Notes: generated by a model from the letters alone, not told the origin. Counted from the first letter of the stretch, positions 34,941 to 44,123 are shown. The stretch is DNA of 64,000 nt from Hyphomicrobiales bacterium (GCA_003577315.1 QEVK01000018.1:44272-108271), one strand, 5' to 3'. Numbers and translations: made by a program.

Positions 34941-37394
34941 ATGACCGAAGCAATGCCCTCACGGGCCGATGTCGTGATCGTGGGCGGGGGCATCGCCGGC
35001 TGCTCGGTCGCCTATCATCTGGCGAAGCTCGGCATAAGCGACGTGGTGCTGTGCGAGCGCAGGCGGCTCACCTGCGGCACCACCTGGCACGCCGCCGGGC
35101 TCGTCACCCAGCTTCGCGCCACGCGCCGGATGACGGAGCTGGCCAAATACACCGGCGAGCTGTTCTCCAGCCTGGAGGCGGAGACCGGGCAGGCCACCGG
35201 CTTCATGAAGCGCGGCTCGCTGCGCGTCGCCAGAACGCAGGCGCGCTTCGAGGAGCTGGCGCGCGGCGCCTCCATGGGCCGCAATTTCGGCCTCGAGGTG
35301 GAGATGGTCGGCCCCGGCGAGATCGGGGAGCGCTGGGCGCCCGTCAGCACCGACGGCATCGTCGGCGGCTTCTGGTTTCCCAATGACGGCCAGGTCAACC
35401 CGGCCGACGTCACCATGGCCTATGCCAGGGGCGCGCGCATGGGCGGGGCGCGCATCCTCGAGAACACGCCGGTGGAGCGCATCCTCGTCGAGGGCGGCCG
35501 CGCCGTCGGCGTCCTCACGGAGAAGGGCGAGATCCGCGCCGGCAAGGTGGTGATCTGCGGCGGCATGTGGTCGCGCGAGCTCGCCGCCGGCGTCGGCGTG
35601 ACGCTGCCGCTGCACGCGGCCGAGCATTTCTACATCGTCACCGAGACCATCCCCGGCCTGCCGCGCGACCTGCCCGTGCTGTTCGTCTCCGACGAGTGCT
35701 CCTACTACAAGGAGGATGCGGGCAAGCTGCTGCTCGGCTGCTTCGAGCCCAACGCCAAGCCGTGGGGCCACGACGGCATCCCGCAGGATTTCTGCTTCGA
35801 TTCCCTGCCGGAGGATTTCGAGCATTTCGAGCCGATCCTCGACATGGCGGTCAGGCGCGTGCCGCTGCTGGCAAATGCCGGCATCAAGCTGTTCTTCAAC
35901 GGGCCGGAGAGCTTCACCCCCGACGACCGCTACCTGATCGGCGAGACCTGCGAGGTCGACGGCCTGTTCTGCGCCTGCGGCTTCAACTCGGTGGGCATCC
36001 TGTCGTCGGGCGGCGTCGGCAAGGCGCTGTCGGAATGGATCCGCGACGGGCGGCCGCCGGTCGAGCTGGCCGACGTCGACGTGCGCCGCACGCTCTCGTT
36101 CCAGTCGAACAGGAAATATCTCTACGACCGCACCACCGAGACGCTCGGCCTCCTGTTCGACATGCACTGGCCCCACCGCCAGTTCGCCACCGCGCGCGGC
36201 ATCCGCCGCAGCCCGTTCCACGACCGGCTGCTGGCCGAAGGCGCGTTCATGACCGAGGCGGCCGGCTTCGAGCGTCCCGGCTTCTTCGCCGGCCGGGGTG
36301 TGTCGCCCGGGATCGAATATTCCTACGGCCGGCAGAACTGGTTCGGCCTGTGCGGGCAGGAATGCCGCAACACGGCGCAGAACGTGACGCTGTTCGATCA
36401 TTCCTGCTTCGTCAAATACCATGTCGAGGGGCGGGACGCGCTCAAGGCGCTCAACCGCATCTGCGCCAACGACATCGACGTCGCCGTCGGCCGCGTCGTC
36501 TACACGCAGTGGCTCAACGAGAAGGGCGGGATCGAGGCCGACGTCACCGTCACCCGTCTCTCGGAGACCGCCTTCCTGGTGGTGACGATCGCGGTGTCGC
36601 AGCGCCGCGACATGGCGTGGCTCAAGCGGCACATCCCCGAGGGCGCGCATGTCTTCGTCCACGACATCACCTCGGGCCTGCCGATCCTGGCGCTGATGGG
36701 GCCGAGGTCGCGAGACCTGCTGCGCGCCGTCTCGCCGGACGACTTCTCCGACGAAGGCTTCCCGTTCGGCACCAGCCGCGAGATCGACCTCGGCTATGCC
36801 CGGGTGCGGGCGAGCCGCCTCACCTATGTCGGGGAGTTGGGCTGGGAGCTCTACGTGCCCGCCGAGTTCGCCGCCCACGTGTTCGACCGGCTGGTCGAGG
36901 CGGGCGCCGCTTTCGGCCTGCGCCACGGCGGCTATTTCGCCATCAACTCGCTGCGCATGGAAAAGGGCTACCGCCACTGGGGCCACGACATCGGCGAGGA
37001 GGACACGCCGCTCCAGGCCGGTCTCGGCTTCGCCGTCGCCTTCGGCAAGCCGGGCGGCTTCATCGGTCGCGAGGCGCTGCTGCGCCAGAAGGAGGCCGGC
37101 CCGCCCCGCCGCCGGCTGGTGCAGGTACGGCTGGACGACGAGGACGCGCCGCTCCTCTACCATCACGAGCCGGTCTGGCGCGACGGCCGCATCATCGGCT
37201 CCGTCATGTCCGGCGCCTGGGGGCACCGCATCGGCGCCTCGCTCGGCATGGCCTATGTCGAATGCGAGGACGGCGTGAGCGACGCCTTCCTGTCGTCGAT
37301 GCCGCTGGAGATCGAGATCGCGTGGAAGCGCTACCCGGCCCGCGCCCAACTCAGGGGCTGGTACGATCCGAAGGGCGAGCGCCTGAAAGGCTGA
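34941..37394 (+). CDS. Dimethylglycine/sarcosine dehydrogenase-like flavoprotein with GcvT domain
   Basis: 817 residues from ATG 34941; ATG 34923 is a close alternative. N-terminal DAO-type FAD domain: DVVIVGGGIAGCSVAYHLAKLG, then TTWHAAGLVTQLRATRRMT, which carries the covalent-FAD type histidine position found in this family, and LFCACGFNSVGILSSGGVG. From about residue 410 comes the GcvT folate-binding region with GPRSRDLLRAVSP, YVGELGWELYVPAE and the C-terminal domain with YRHWGHDIGEEDTPLQAGLGFAV. Such enzymes demethylate N-methylated glycines and hand the one-carbon unit to tetrahydrofolate. It is divergent from the LIV operon and convergent with its likely regulator. Confidence 0.88.
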   Translation: MTEAMPSRADVVIVGGGIAGCSVAYHLAKLGISDVVLCERRRLTCGTTWHAAGLVTQLRATRRMTELAKYTGELFSSLEAETGQATGFMKRGSLRVARTQARFEELARGASMGRNFGLEVEMVGPGEIGERWAPVSTDGIVGGFWFPNDGQVNPADVTMAYARGARMGGARILENTPVERILVEGGRAVGVLTEKGEIRAGKVVICGGMWSRELAAGVGVTLPLHAAEHFYIVTETIPGLPRDLPVLFVSDECSYYKEDAGKLLLGCFEPNAKPWGHDGIPQDFCFDSLPEDFEHFEPILDMAVRRVPLLANAGIKLFFNGPESFTPDDRYLIGETCEVDGLFCACGFNSVGILSSGGVGKALSEWIRDGRPPVELADVDVRRTLSFQSNRKYLYDRTTETLGLLFDMHWPHRQFATARGIRRSPFHDRLLAEGAFMTEAAGFERPGFFAGRGVSPGIEYSYGRQNWFGLCGQECRNTAQNVTLFDHSCFVKYHVEGRDALKALNRICANDIDVAVGRVVYTQWLNEKGGIEADVTVTRLSETAFLVVTIAVSQRRDMAWLKRHIPEGAHVFVHDITSGLPILALMGPRSRDLLRAVSPDDFSDEGFPFGTSREIDLGYARVRASRLTYVGELGWELYVPAEFAAHVFDRLVEAGAAFGLRHGGYFAINSLRMEKGYRHWGHDIGEEDTPLQAGLGFAVAFGKPGGFIGREALLRQKEAGPPRRRLVQVRLDDEDAPLLYHHEPVWRDGRIIGSVMSGAWGHRIGASLGMAYVECEDGVSDAFLSSMPLEIEIAWKRYPARAQLRGWYDPKGERLKG

Positions 37395-37416
37395 GCCGCG
37401 ACCCGCGCCGGCCGCG

Positions 37417-38037
37417 TCAATAGGTGGGCGGGGTGATCGCCCACAGCACGATGGCGTCCGTGTCGCCGTCGTTGCGGTAGCGGTGCGGCGTGCTGCTCCT
37501 GAAGCCGAAGCTGTCGCCGGCCGAGAGCGTGTAGGCGGTGTCGCCGATCACCAGTTCCAGCGTGCCCGACAGGACCACCCCCGCCTCCTCGCCGTCATGG
37601 GTGTAGGGCTGCGCGCCGCTGGAGGAGCCGGGCGCGAAACGGCTCCAGATCAGCTCCAGCGCCTCGCTCGACTTCGGCGTCAGAAGCTCGTCGCAGATGT
37701 CGAGGCCGTAATAGATCTTCTTGCGCTCGTGCACGCGCACGATGGGCGAGACCGGCTCCGCCGCAGCCGCGGCGGTGTCGTCGAAGAACCAGGTGATGTT
37801 GACGCCGAGCGCGCGCGAAATGTCGTGAAGCGCCTTCACCGACGGGTTGGACTGGTTGCGCTCGACCTGGCTGATGAAGCCGATCGACAGGCCGGTGGCC
37901 GCCGCCAGCTCGGCGATGGACATGCCCCTGTCCCGCCGCGCGTTGCGGATGCGCTTGCCGATGAACTCGATGCCGCTCCCGCCGGAATCCGCCCGCTCGG
38001 AGGCTCCCTTCATCAACAGTCCCTGACGACGACGCAT
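37417..38037 (-). CDS. XRE-family regulator with C-terminal cupin domain
   Basis: 206 residues from ATG 38037 (or 198 from ATG 38013). An XRE helix-turn-helix: IGKRIRNARRDRGMSIAELA, GLSIGFISQVERNQSNPSVKAL. A cupin fold follows from about residue 120 with SGAQPYTHDGEEAGVVLSGTLEL and GDSFGFRSSTPHRYRN. Regulators with this architecture (PuuR-like) commonly repress amine or amino acid catabolism and sense the substrate through the cupin. The gene converges on the flavoprotein gene, 22 bases apart, and is the natural candidate to control it and the LIV transporter. Confidence 0.9.
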   Translation of the reverse strand: MRRRQGLLMKGASERADSGGSGIEFIGKRIRNARRDRGMSIAELAAATGLSIGFISQVERNQSNPSVKALHDISRALGVNITWFFDDTAAAAAEPVSPIVRVHERKKIYYGLDICDELLTPKSSEALELIWSRFAPGSSSGAQPYTHDGEEAGVVLSGTLELVIGDTAYTLSAGDSFGFRSSTPHRYRNDGDTDAIVLWAITPPTY

Positions 38038-38196
38038 GGCTGGGGTCTTCCGTTTGCGGGGTCGCGCGGATCGACCGCGCGGTCGAGTCGCTTGCGTGAT
38101 ATTAGGAGGACATTCCGGCCAAGGCGATATGCCGCGCGGGGCGGGACCGTTTTTCCCGGCGGGGCGCGGCCGGCGCGGGCGCGGCCGCGTCGCGAG

Positions 38197-38221
38197 GGAA
38201 CGGTGTCGGCGGCAGCGGGTT
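38197..38221 (+). promoter_or_regulatory. EcfG-type promoter (GGAAC-N17-GTT)
   Basis: GGAAC at 38197-38201 and GTT at 38219-38221, 17 bases apart, match the general stress sigma factor consensus of alphaproteobacteria. It ends 41 bases before the ATG of the 72-residue protein gene. The match lies in very GC-rich sequence, so chance is possible, but the position is right. Confidence 0.55.
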
Positions 38222-38262
38222 TCTGTCCTGTGCGCCCGCCGACCATCGAAGGAGGTACGATC

Positions 38263-38481
38263 ATGAGCATGACGCGCGAGGAGATCATTTCCGTGCTCGG
38301 CCCCGCCGACGAGGGGCTGGTGGTCGAGATCGCCGCGACCGGCGCGACCGTGGAGGAGCTTCGCGAGGCCTGGGCCTGGCTCCACGGCGACGAGGCGCTG
38401 ATCGGCGAAGGCCGGCCGATGCCGGGCACGCGCGTGGCCGCGCTGATCGAGATGCTCGAGCCGGAGGGCGAGGAACGGTAG
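38263..38481 (+). CDS. Small conserved-looking acidic protein of unknown function
   Basis: 72 residues after an excellent ribosome binding site (AAGGAGG, six bases before the ATG). The protein is acidic and helical: MTREEIISVLGPADEGLVVE, then GATVEELREAWAWLHGDEAL and TRVAALIEMLEP. I recognise no named domain, though short soluble proteins of this kind are frequent in Hyphomicrobiales. The EcfG-type promoter upstream suggests stress induction. It is not co-directional with any close neighbour before it. Confidence 0.75.
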   Translation: MSMTREEIISVLGPADEGLVVEIAATGATVEELREAWAWLHGDEALIGEGRPMPGTRVAALIEMLEPEGEER

Positions 38482-38698
38482 GCAGGGGACTCGTTCGAGC
38501 CACCGGGTCGCAGGAACGACGAGGGCGACTGCGGCGAGACGGTTGACGGCGAGGCGGTCGCATCTGGTTGCGATGCGCTTCCGGTGCCGCCCGGGCCTTC
38601 GGCGACAGCCTGAAGAAACCGGAAAACCGCTTCGCGCTTCACCCGGAAGTGTCCTAGCATGACGGCAAGGAAAGCAGCCGCCAGCAGGGGGAAATCTC

Positions 38699-39562
38699 GT
38701 GAAATCGCTCTCGTTCAATCCCGCGCCCGCCGACGCCGACGCCCGCAAGGCCGTGCGCCCCGTGGTCTGCTATCCGGTCGAGACCCTGCCCCGGCCCGAT
38801 CTGGCCGCCTATCGCGCGGTGCGCGACAGCCTCGAGCCGGTCGGCTCGGTGATCGTGCCGCCGCGCGACGCGCGCTGCTTCGAGGTGCCTGCCGGGCATT
38901 TCTTCCGCATCTGCTCGATAGAGGGGCCGCAGGTCGGCGACCTCAACCTGTGGAGCGCCGCCGACCTCGGCGAGCGCTTCTATTCGGGCAAGACGCGGGC
39001 GCTGAACGGCACGCATGTCGGCCCCGGCGACCAGCTCTATTCGTCGTTCCCGCATCTGCGGCCGCTGGCCACCGTCACCCACGACACGCTCGACTGGTAC
39101 GGTTTCGACGAGTTCGGCGGCGCCTGCCACGACGTGATCGGCACGCGCTGCGATCCCTACACCCATGCGCTGCTCAGCGGCGGCGGCCAGTACCATCATT
39201 GCTGCCACTCCAACCTGACCCGCGCGCTGGCCGACCACAAGGGGATCGGCCTCGCCGCGGCCGAGCCGCACATCCACGACGTGCTGAACGTCTTCATGTG
39301 CACCGGCTTCCTGAAGGAGACCGGCCAGTATTTCATGAAGGCGAGCCCGGTCAGGCCCGGCGACTATCTGGAGATGTTCGCCGAGACGGACCTGCTCGGC
39401 GCGCTCTCGGCCTGCCCCGGCGGCGATTGCTCGGCGACGCATTCCTCCGATGCGGCGCGGTGCTATCCGCTGCGCGTCGACATCCTGAAGCCGGCGCGCG
39501 CGCCCGAGGGCTGGGCGCCGCCGCGCGCGTCCGTCTACGACCGCACGCACGGGCGGGGCTGA
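38699..39562 (+). CDS. DUF1989 (urea carboxylase-associated) family protein
   Basis: 287 residues from a GTG at 38699 behind AGGGGG. The family core is visible: VPPRDARCFEVPAGHFFRICSIEGPQVGDLNLW, then RALNGTHVGPGDQLYSS, CHDVIGTRCDPYTH, HHCCHSNLTRAL and CPGGDCSATHSSDAARCYPL. Several Cys/His pairs hint at a metal site. DUF1989 genes often lie beside urea carboxylase or amidohydrolase genes; here the nearest relatives in function are the pxpABC genes, which act on a cyclic amide. The activity itself is not established. Confidence 0.85.
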   Translation: MKSLSFNPAPADADARKAVRPVVCYPVETLPRPDLAAYRAVRDSLEPVGSVIVPPRDARCFEVPAGHFFRICSIEGPQVGDLNLWSAADLGERFYSGKTRALNGTHVGPGDQLYSSFPHLRPLATVTHDTLDWYGFDEFGGACHDVIGTRCDPYTHALLSGGGQYHHCCHSNLTRALADHKGIGLAAAEPHIHDVLNVFMCTGFLKETGQYFMKASPVRPGDYLEMFAETDLLGALSACPGGDCSATHSSDAARCYPLRVDILKPARAPEGWAPPRASVYDRTHGRG

Positions 39563-39619
39563 CACGTCCGCGCGTCCGGGGCCGCCCCGCCGGCGCCGGA
39601 TGCGCGCAACCCCGGCGGC

Positions 39620-40327
39620 TCACAGGATTTCCCGCGTCAGCCACTCGCGCAGCAGCGCGGTGGTCTCGGCCGGCTTCTCCAGCGGCGACAGGTGCCCGCA
39701 ATCGGGCAGGACATGGAGAGTGGAGCCCTTGATCCCCTCGTGCATCAGGCGCGCCTCCGCCGGCGGGGTCAGCACGTCCTGCGCGCCCACGACCACCAGC
39801 GCCGGCACCCCGATCCGCGGCAGGAGCGGCCGCGAGTCGACGCGCCCGAGGATGGCGCGCTGCTGGCGCACATAGGCTTCGCCGCCGACGCGCCGCGCCA
39901 TCGCCCGCACCTGCGCCCCGACCGGGCCGTCGACATGGGCGGGATGAACCAGCTTCGGCAGGAGCCGGGTCGTCACGCCGGCGAACTGCCCGGCGGCGAG
40001 GCTCGCGATGCCCGCTCGCCGCTCGGCCGCCTTCTCCGGCGTGTCGGGTGCGGCCGTGGTGTCGACCAGCGCCACGCCCGCGATGCGGTCGGGAAGCGTG
40101 CGCAGCATCTCGAAGGCGACGTAGCCGCCCATCGACAGGGCGACGAGGACGAAGCGGCCGGGCGCCTGCCCGGCGGCGCGCCGGGCCATGGCGGCGATGG
40201 TGTCGTCGCGGGTCAGGTCCGCGACGACCGGCGTCGCCAGATCGCACAGATGCTCGACCTGATGCGCCCACAGCGCGGCGTCGCAGAGCAGGCCGGGAAG
40301 GAAAAGGACGGTCGGGCGCGGCGGCAT
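39620..40327 (-). CDS. Alpha/beta-fold hydrolase
   Basis: 235 residues. The alpha/beta hydrolase pattern is complete: VLFLPGLLCDAALW, the nucleophile elbow FVLVALSMGGYVAFEML with its serine near residue 80, the acid region VVVGAQDVLTPPAEARL and the histidine in LPDCGHLSPLEKP. The family includes esterases and lactonases acting on many substrates. It lies downstream of pxpC on the same strand with a gap of 40 bases, so it may be part of the pxp transcript and cleave a related amide or ester. It converges on the DUF1989 gene. Confidence 0.88.
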   Translation of the reverse strand: MPPRPTVLFLPGLLCDAALWAHQVEHLCDLATPVVADLTRDDTIAAMARRAAGQAPGRFVLVALSMGGYVAFEMLRTLPDRIAGVALVDTTAAPDTPEKAAERRAGIASLAAGQFAGVTTRLLPKLVHPAHVDGPVGAQVRAMARRVGGEAYVRQQRAILGRVDSRPLLPRIGVPALVVVGAQDVLTPPAEARLMHEGIKGSTLHVLPDCGHLSPLEKPAETTALLREWLTREIL

Positions 40328-40367
40328 CGTTGTCTCCGGTGGAAGTCGGGCGGAAGCGGGATCGCGG

Positions 40368-41333
40368 CTATGGCCGCGCGGAAGCGTCGCGCGGTGCGGC
40401 GACGGCGGCGAGATAGCGCGCGGCGGAGGCGGCGCGCAAGCGCGCCTGCTCCACCGCCTCCTCCGGCGCGATAGCGCGAAAGACCATCATGTCGCGCGGG
40501 CGCAACTGCACGAAGGCGTCGAGATCGGTGTCGATCACCGTGGCGATCTTGGGGTAGCCGCCCGTGGTCTGGTGGTCGGCGAGCAGCACCGTCGCCACGC
40601 CGTCGCCGGCCACCTGCACCGAGCCGCGCACGATGGGCTCGGACGGCATGTCGAGGCTGGCGCCGGGCGGCAGCGCGGGGCCTTGCAGGCGCACGCCCAT
40701 GCGGTCGTAGGCGTCGGTAAGGCGATAGGGGCCGGCAAGGAAGGCCGCGACCGTCTCGCGGGCGAAGAACCTGTCCTGCGGGCCCAGCACCACGCGCACC
40801 TCCTGGCGCGGCCGCGCGGTGACCGGGCAGACGATGGCGCCCTCGCGCTCCGCCCGCAGTTCGGCCCCGGCGACGGTCAGCGTCTGGCCGGCGACGAGGC
40901 GTCCGCCCCCCAGCCCCGAAATCACATGGGTTGAGAGGCTGCCGAGCCAGCCCCGCGCGTCGAGGCGGCCGGCGAAGGCGAGATAGGTCCAGTTTCCCCA
41001 GTGTCCCGGCCGGATCGCCAGCCGCTCGCCGGCGCGCAGCGTCGCGACCGACCATGAGCCGGCCCTGCGCCCGCCGTGCTCGACGACGAAGCCGCCGCCC
41101 GCCACCGCGAAGGTGACCGTGCCCGACAGGCACTCCAGCGCCAGCCCGCCCATGGAGATCTCGATCGCCGGCTGGCCGGGCGGATTGCCGAGCGCCACGT
41201 TGGCGGCGGCGAAGGAGGCGCGGTCCATCGGGCCGGAGGCCGGCACGCCGAAGCGCATGAAGCCCGGCCGCCCGGCATCCTGGATCGAGACGTGCGGCCC
41301 GGCGAAGCCGACGGAAAGGACGGCCTCGCTCAC
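40368..41333 (-). CDS. pxpC: 5-oxoprolinase subunit C (biotin-dependent carboxyltransferase family)
   Basis: 321 residues from a GTG at 41333 that overlaps the pxpB stop. Family motifs: VSIQDAGRPGFMRFGVPASGPMD near the start, GNPPGQPAIEISMGG, YDRMGVRLQGPAL and the ADHQTTGGYPKIATVI signature. PxpC works with PxpA and PxpB to open 5-oxoproline (pyroglutamate) to glutamate with ATP. The product should be normal, but its translation is coupled to a frameshifted pxpB. Confidence 0.92.
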   Translation of the reverse strand: MSEAVLSVGFAGPHVSIQDAGRPGFMRFGVPASGPMDRASFAAANVALGNPPGQPAIEISMGGLALECLSGTVTFAVAGGGFVVEHGGRRAGSWSVATLRAGERLAIRPGHWGNWTYLAFAGRLDARGWLGSLSTHVISGLGGGRLVAGQTLTVAGAELRAEREGAIVCPVTARPRQEVRVVLGPQDRFFARETVAAFLAGPYRLTDAYDRMGVRLQGPALPPGASLDMPSEPIVRGSVQVAGDGVATVLLADHQTTGGYPKIATVIDTDLDAFVQLRPRDMMVFRAIAPEEAVEQARLRAASAARYLAAVAAPRDASARP

Positions 41334-42030
41334 GGCTTCGCCCTCGCGTCGAACGCCTCGCGCGCGATGCGGCGGAACCGGACCCGGTCGCCGACGTCGA
41401 ACAGGAAGGGACGGTCCGCGTCCTCCTCGCGCAGGATGCGGGTCGGCGAGCGGCCGACGATCCACCAGCCGGTCGGCATGGTCAGCGTCGTCACCAGGCA
41501 TTGCGGCCCGGCGATGATGACGCTGCCGGCCGGCACGCCGCGGATGGCCGCCTGCTTGCGCGGCAGCCGGATCTCCTCCGGCACGCCGGCAAGATAGGCG
41601 CAACCCGGCGCGAAGCCGTACATCGACACGCCGTAGTCGCCGCGAAGATGGGCCGCCACGACCTCCTCGGGCGTCAGGCCGCTCGCCTCGGCCACGGCGG
41701 CGAGATCGGGGGCGAGGTCGGCGTCGTAGCAGACCTCGACCTCGCGCAGCGCGCCTTGCGCCGCGACCGCCGCCCCCCGGCGATCAGGGCCGAGACCCTG
41801 TCCTCCACACCCCGGTGGTCGGTCACGACCGGGTCGAAGCAGACCAGAAGGCTGGCATAGGCGGGAACGGCCTCGGTGAAGCCGTCGAACGGATCGGCCG
41901 CCAGCGCCGCGTCGAGCCCGATCACCCTGTCGTGGCTCTCCTTCGCGACCGTCTCGCCGAACTCGACCAGCAGCGCCCTGTCCGCGACCGGGCGGAAGCG
42001 CGGGAAGCCGGCGGCGGGCGCGGCGGTCAT
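41330..42030 (-). pseudogene. pxpB: 5-oxoprolinase subunit B, interrupted by a one-base frameshift
   Basis: The gene would run from ATG 42030 to the stop at 41330, but its 701 bases are one short of a multiple of three. The first part reads PVADRALLVEFGETVAKESH and YASLLVCFDPVVTDHRGVEDR through LIAGG. The rest (QGALREVEVCYDADLAPDL, YGFAPGCAYLAGVP and TPTGWW-type MPTGWWIVGRSP) is in another frame. The break falls at a run of six Cs at 41773-41778 (Gs on the coding strand). One extra G there would restore a normal PxpB. Starts and stops overlap pxpA and pxpC by four bases. A sequencing error, slippage or real inactivation are all possible. Confidence 0.85.
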
Positions 42031-42806
42031 GACGCGCCCGCCCCGGCGGGCGGCAGGAAGGGCTCGACCGCGACGCCGGCGCCTTCCAGCCCGGCGCGCA
42101 CCTGCCGGGCCATGGCGAGCGCGCCGTCGCTGTCGCCGTGGACGCAGATCGAATGCGCAGCAAGCCGGATCGGCGCGCCGCCGACCGTCGGCATCAGGCC
42201 GCTCGACAGGAAGCCGACCAGCCGCGCGGCGGCGAGCGCGGGGTCGTGGATCATCGCGCCCTCGCGGGAGCGCGGCACCAGCCGGCCGGTCGCGAGATAG
42301 CCGCGGTCGGCGAAGATCTCGCTGAAGACGGCGAGCCCCGCCTGCCTGCCGGCGTGCTCCAGCTCGGTGCCCGAGATGGCGAGGATGGCGAGGTCCGGCG
42401 AGATCGCCCGCACCGCGCGCGCCACCGCGTCGGCCACCGGGCGCTCGTCGGCGGCCCAGTTGGCGAGCGCCCCGTGCGGCTTGACGTAGCGCACGCTCGC
42501 GCCCGCCAGCGCGGCCGCCCCCATCAGGGCGCCGACCTGCGTCGCCACCAGCCGCTCGACCTCCGTCGCCGTCAGGGGAACGAGCCGGCGGCCGAACCCC
42601 TCGCGGTCCGCGAAGCCGGGATGGGCGCCCGCCACCACGCCCTTCGCCCGCGCCATGGCCAACGTCTCGACCATGGTCGAGGGATCGCCGGCATGGCCGC
42701 CGCAGGCGATGTTGGCGCTGGTGACCACGGAAAGGATCGCCGCGTCGTCGCCCATGCGCCACGGCCCGTAGCCTTCGCCAAGATCGGAATTGAGGTCGAT
42801 CCTCAT
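42027..42806 (-). CDS. pxpA: 5-oxoprolinase subunit A (LamB/YcsF family)
   Basis: 259 residues. LamB/YcsF signatures: RIDLNSDLGEGYGPWRMGDD at the start, SANIACGGHAGDP with metal or substrate residues, AHPGFADREGFGRR, RYVKPHGALANW and ICVHGDSDGA near the end. PxpA is the cytoplasmic subunit that forms the core of ATP-dependent 5-oxoprolinase with PxpBC. It is the first gene of the pxpA-pxpB-pxpC operon and overlaps pxpB by four bases. Confidence 0.94.
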   Translation of the reverse strand: MRIDLNSDLGEGYGPWRMGDDAAILSVVTSANIACGGHAGDPSTMVETLAMARAKGVVAGAHPGFADREGFGRRLVPLTATEVERLVATQVGALMGAAALAGASVRYVKPHGALANWAADERPVADAVARAVRAISPDLAILAISGTELEHAGRQAGLAVFSEIFADRGYLATGRLVPRSREGAMIHDPALAAARLVGFLSSGLMPTVGGAPIRLAAHSICVHGDSDGALAMARQVRAGLEGAGVAVEPFLPPAGAGAS

Positions 42807-43065
42807 CGCCCCTCCTCAACGCTGCTCCGGCCAAGTCATATCACTTGCCGGCCGCATTGGCAGCCCGCGCGCCCCATCGGCCGCGGCGCGGCGGCGATCT
42901 CATCCCGCGAGGGCGAAACCGCCGCCCGACGAAACGAAATGCCGATCCGCGCGATTCGTTGGACGGATTTTCCAGGCCGCGCCCGCCGGCGGACAACGCC
43001 GTGCCTCCATGATCGGGCCGGCCCCGCCTAGATTGGGCGCGACGATTTCCCCTGGAGAGACCCTC

Positions 43066-44052
43066 ATGAAGCGCATCCTCATCCTCGGCGCGGCACTTGC
43101 CGGCCTGCTCGCCGGCCCGGCACAGGCTCAGGACGCCGACAAGCTGCTCAACGCCTCCTACGACATCGCCCGCGAGCTGTTCGCCGACGTCAACGAGGCG
43201 TTCGTGGCGAAGCACCCCGGCAAGACGGTCGACCAGTCGCACGGCGGCTCCTCGCGCCAGGCCCGCGCCATCCTCGAGGGGCTGGAGGCCGACGTCGTCA
43301 CCTTCAACCAGGTCACCGACATCGACGCGCTGGTCAAGGGCGGCTTCGTCTCCGACGACTGGCAGAGCGCGTTCCCGAACAGGGCCTCCCCCTTCTACTC
43401 GCTGCCGGCCTTCCTCGTGCGCGCCGGCAACCCGAAGAACGTCAGGGACTGGGACGACCTCGTGCGCGACGACGTGAAGATCGTCTTCCCCAACCCCAAG
43501 ACCTCGGGCAACGCGCGCTACACCTATCTCGCCGCCACCGCCTATGCGCGCGAGGCCTTCGGCGGCGACGAGCGGAAGGTGATCGCGTTCATCGACAAGA
43601 TCTTCGACAACGTGCCGGTGTTCGACACCGGCGGCCGCGCGGCCACCACCACCTTCGTCGAGCGCGAGATCGGCGACGTGCTCATCACCTTCGAGGCCGA
43701 GACCCGCAGCATCGCCCGGGAGTTCGGCGAGGACAGGTTCGAGATCGTGGTGCCGTCGGTGAGCCTGCTCGCCGAGTTTCCCGTCGCCATCGTCGACAAG
43801 GTGGTGGACAAGCGCGGCTCGCGCGACCTCGCCAGGACCTATCTCGACTTCCTCTACACGCCGGAGGGCCAGACGATCGCGGCCGAGCGCGGCCACCGCA
43901 TCAACGAGCCGTCGGTCGCCGAGAAATTCAAGGATCGGTTCCCGCAGGTGCGGCTCGTGACGGTCGAGGACGTCTTCGGCGGCTGGGAAAAGGTCCATGA
44001 GGAGCATTTCGCCTCCGGCGCGCTGCTCGACAGGATCTACGGCGAGCGCTGA
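43066..44052 (+). CDS. Sulfate/thiosulfate ABC transporter binding protein
   Basis: 328 residues with a Sec signal peptide (ILGAALAGLLAGPAQAQ). The Sbp/CysP family is clear from LLNASYDIARELFADVNEAF, QSHGGSSRQARAILEGLEADVV, PNPKTSGNARYTYLAA, and TTFVEREIGDVLITFEAE. It binds sulfate or thiosulfate in the periplasm for the CysTWA transporter encoded next. GGAGAG precedes the ATG. It begins a four-gene operon; sbp and cysP cannot be told apart here. Confidence 0.94.
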   Translation: MKRILILGAALAGLLAGPAQAQDADKLLNASYDIARELFADVNEAFVAKHPGKTVDQSHGGSSRQARAILEGLEADVVTFNQVTDIDALVKGGFVSDDWQSAFPNRASPFYSLPAFLVRAGNPKNVRDWDDLVRDDVKIVFPNPKTSGNARYTYLAATAYAREAFGGDERKVIAFIDKIFDNVPVFDTGGRAATTTFVEREIGDVLITFEAETRSIAREFGEDRFEIVVPSVSLLAEFPVAIVDKVVDKRGSRDLARTYLDFLYTPEGQTIAAERGHRINEPSVAEKFKDRFPQVRLVTVEDVFGGWEKVHEEHFASGALLDRIYGER

Positions 44053-44123
44053 AACCGCGCCTTCGCGAACACGGGCCGGCGGACGATCCCCCGCCGGCCG
44101 GGCGCATTCGAGGGGAAACGAAG

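Noticed and set aside
34959..37349. Minus-strand open frame of 796 codons across the flavoprotein gene
   Set aside because: It is antisense to a complete FAD-GcvT protein and has no start signal or recognisable motif.
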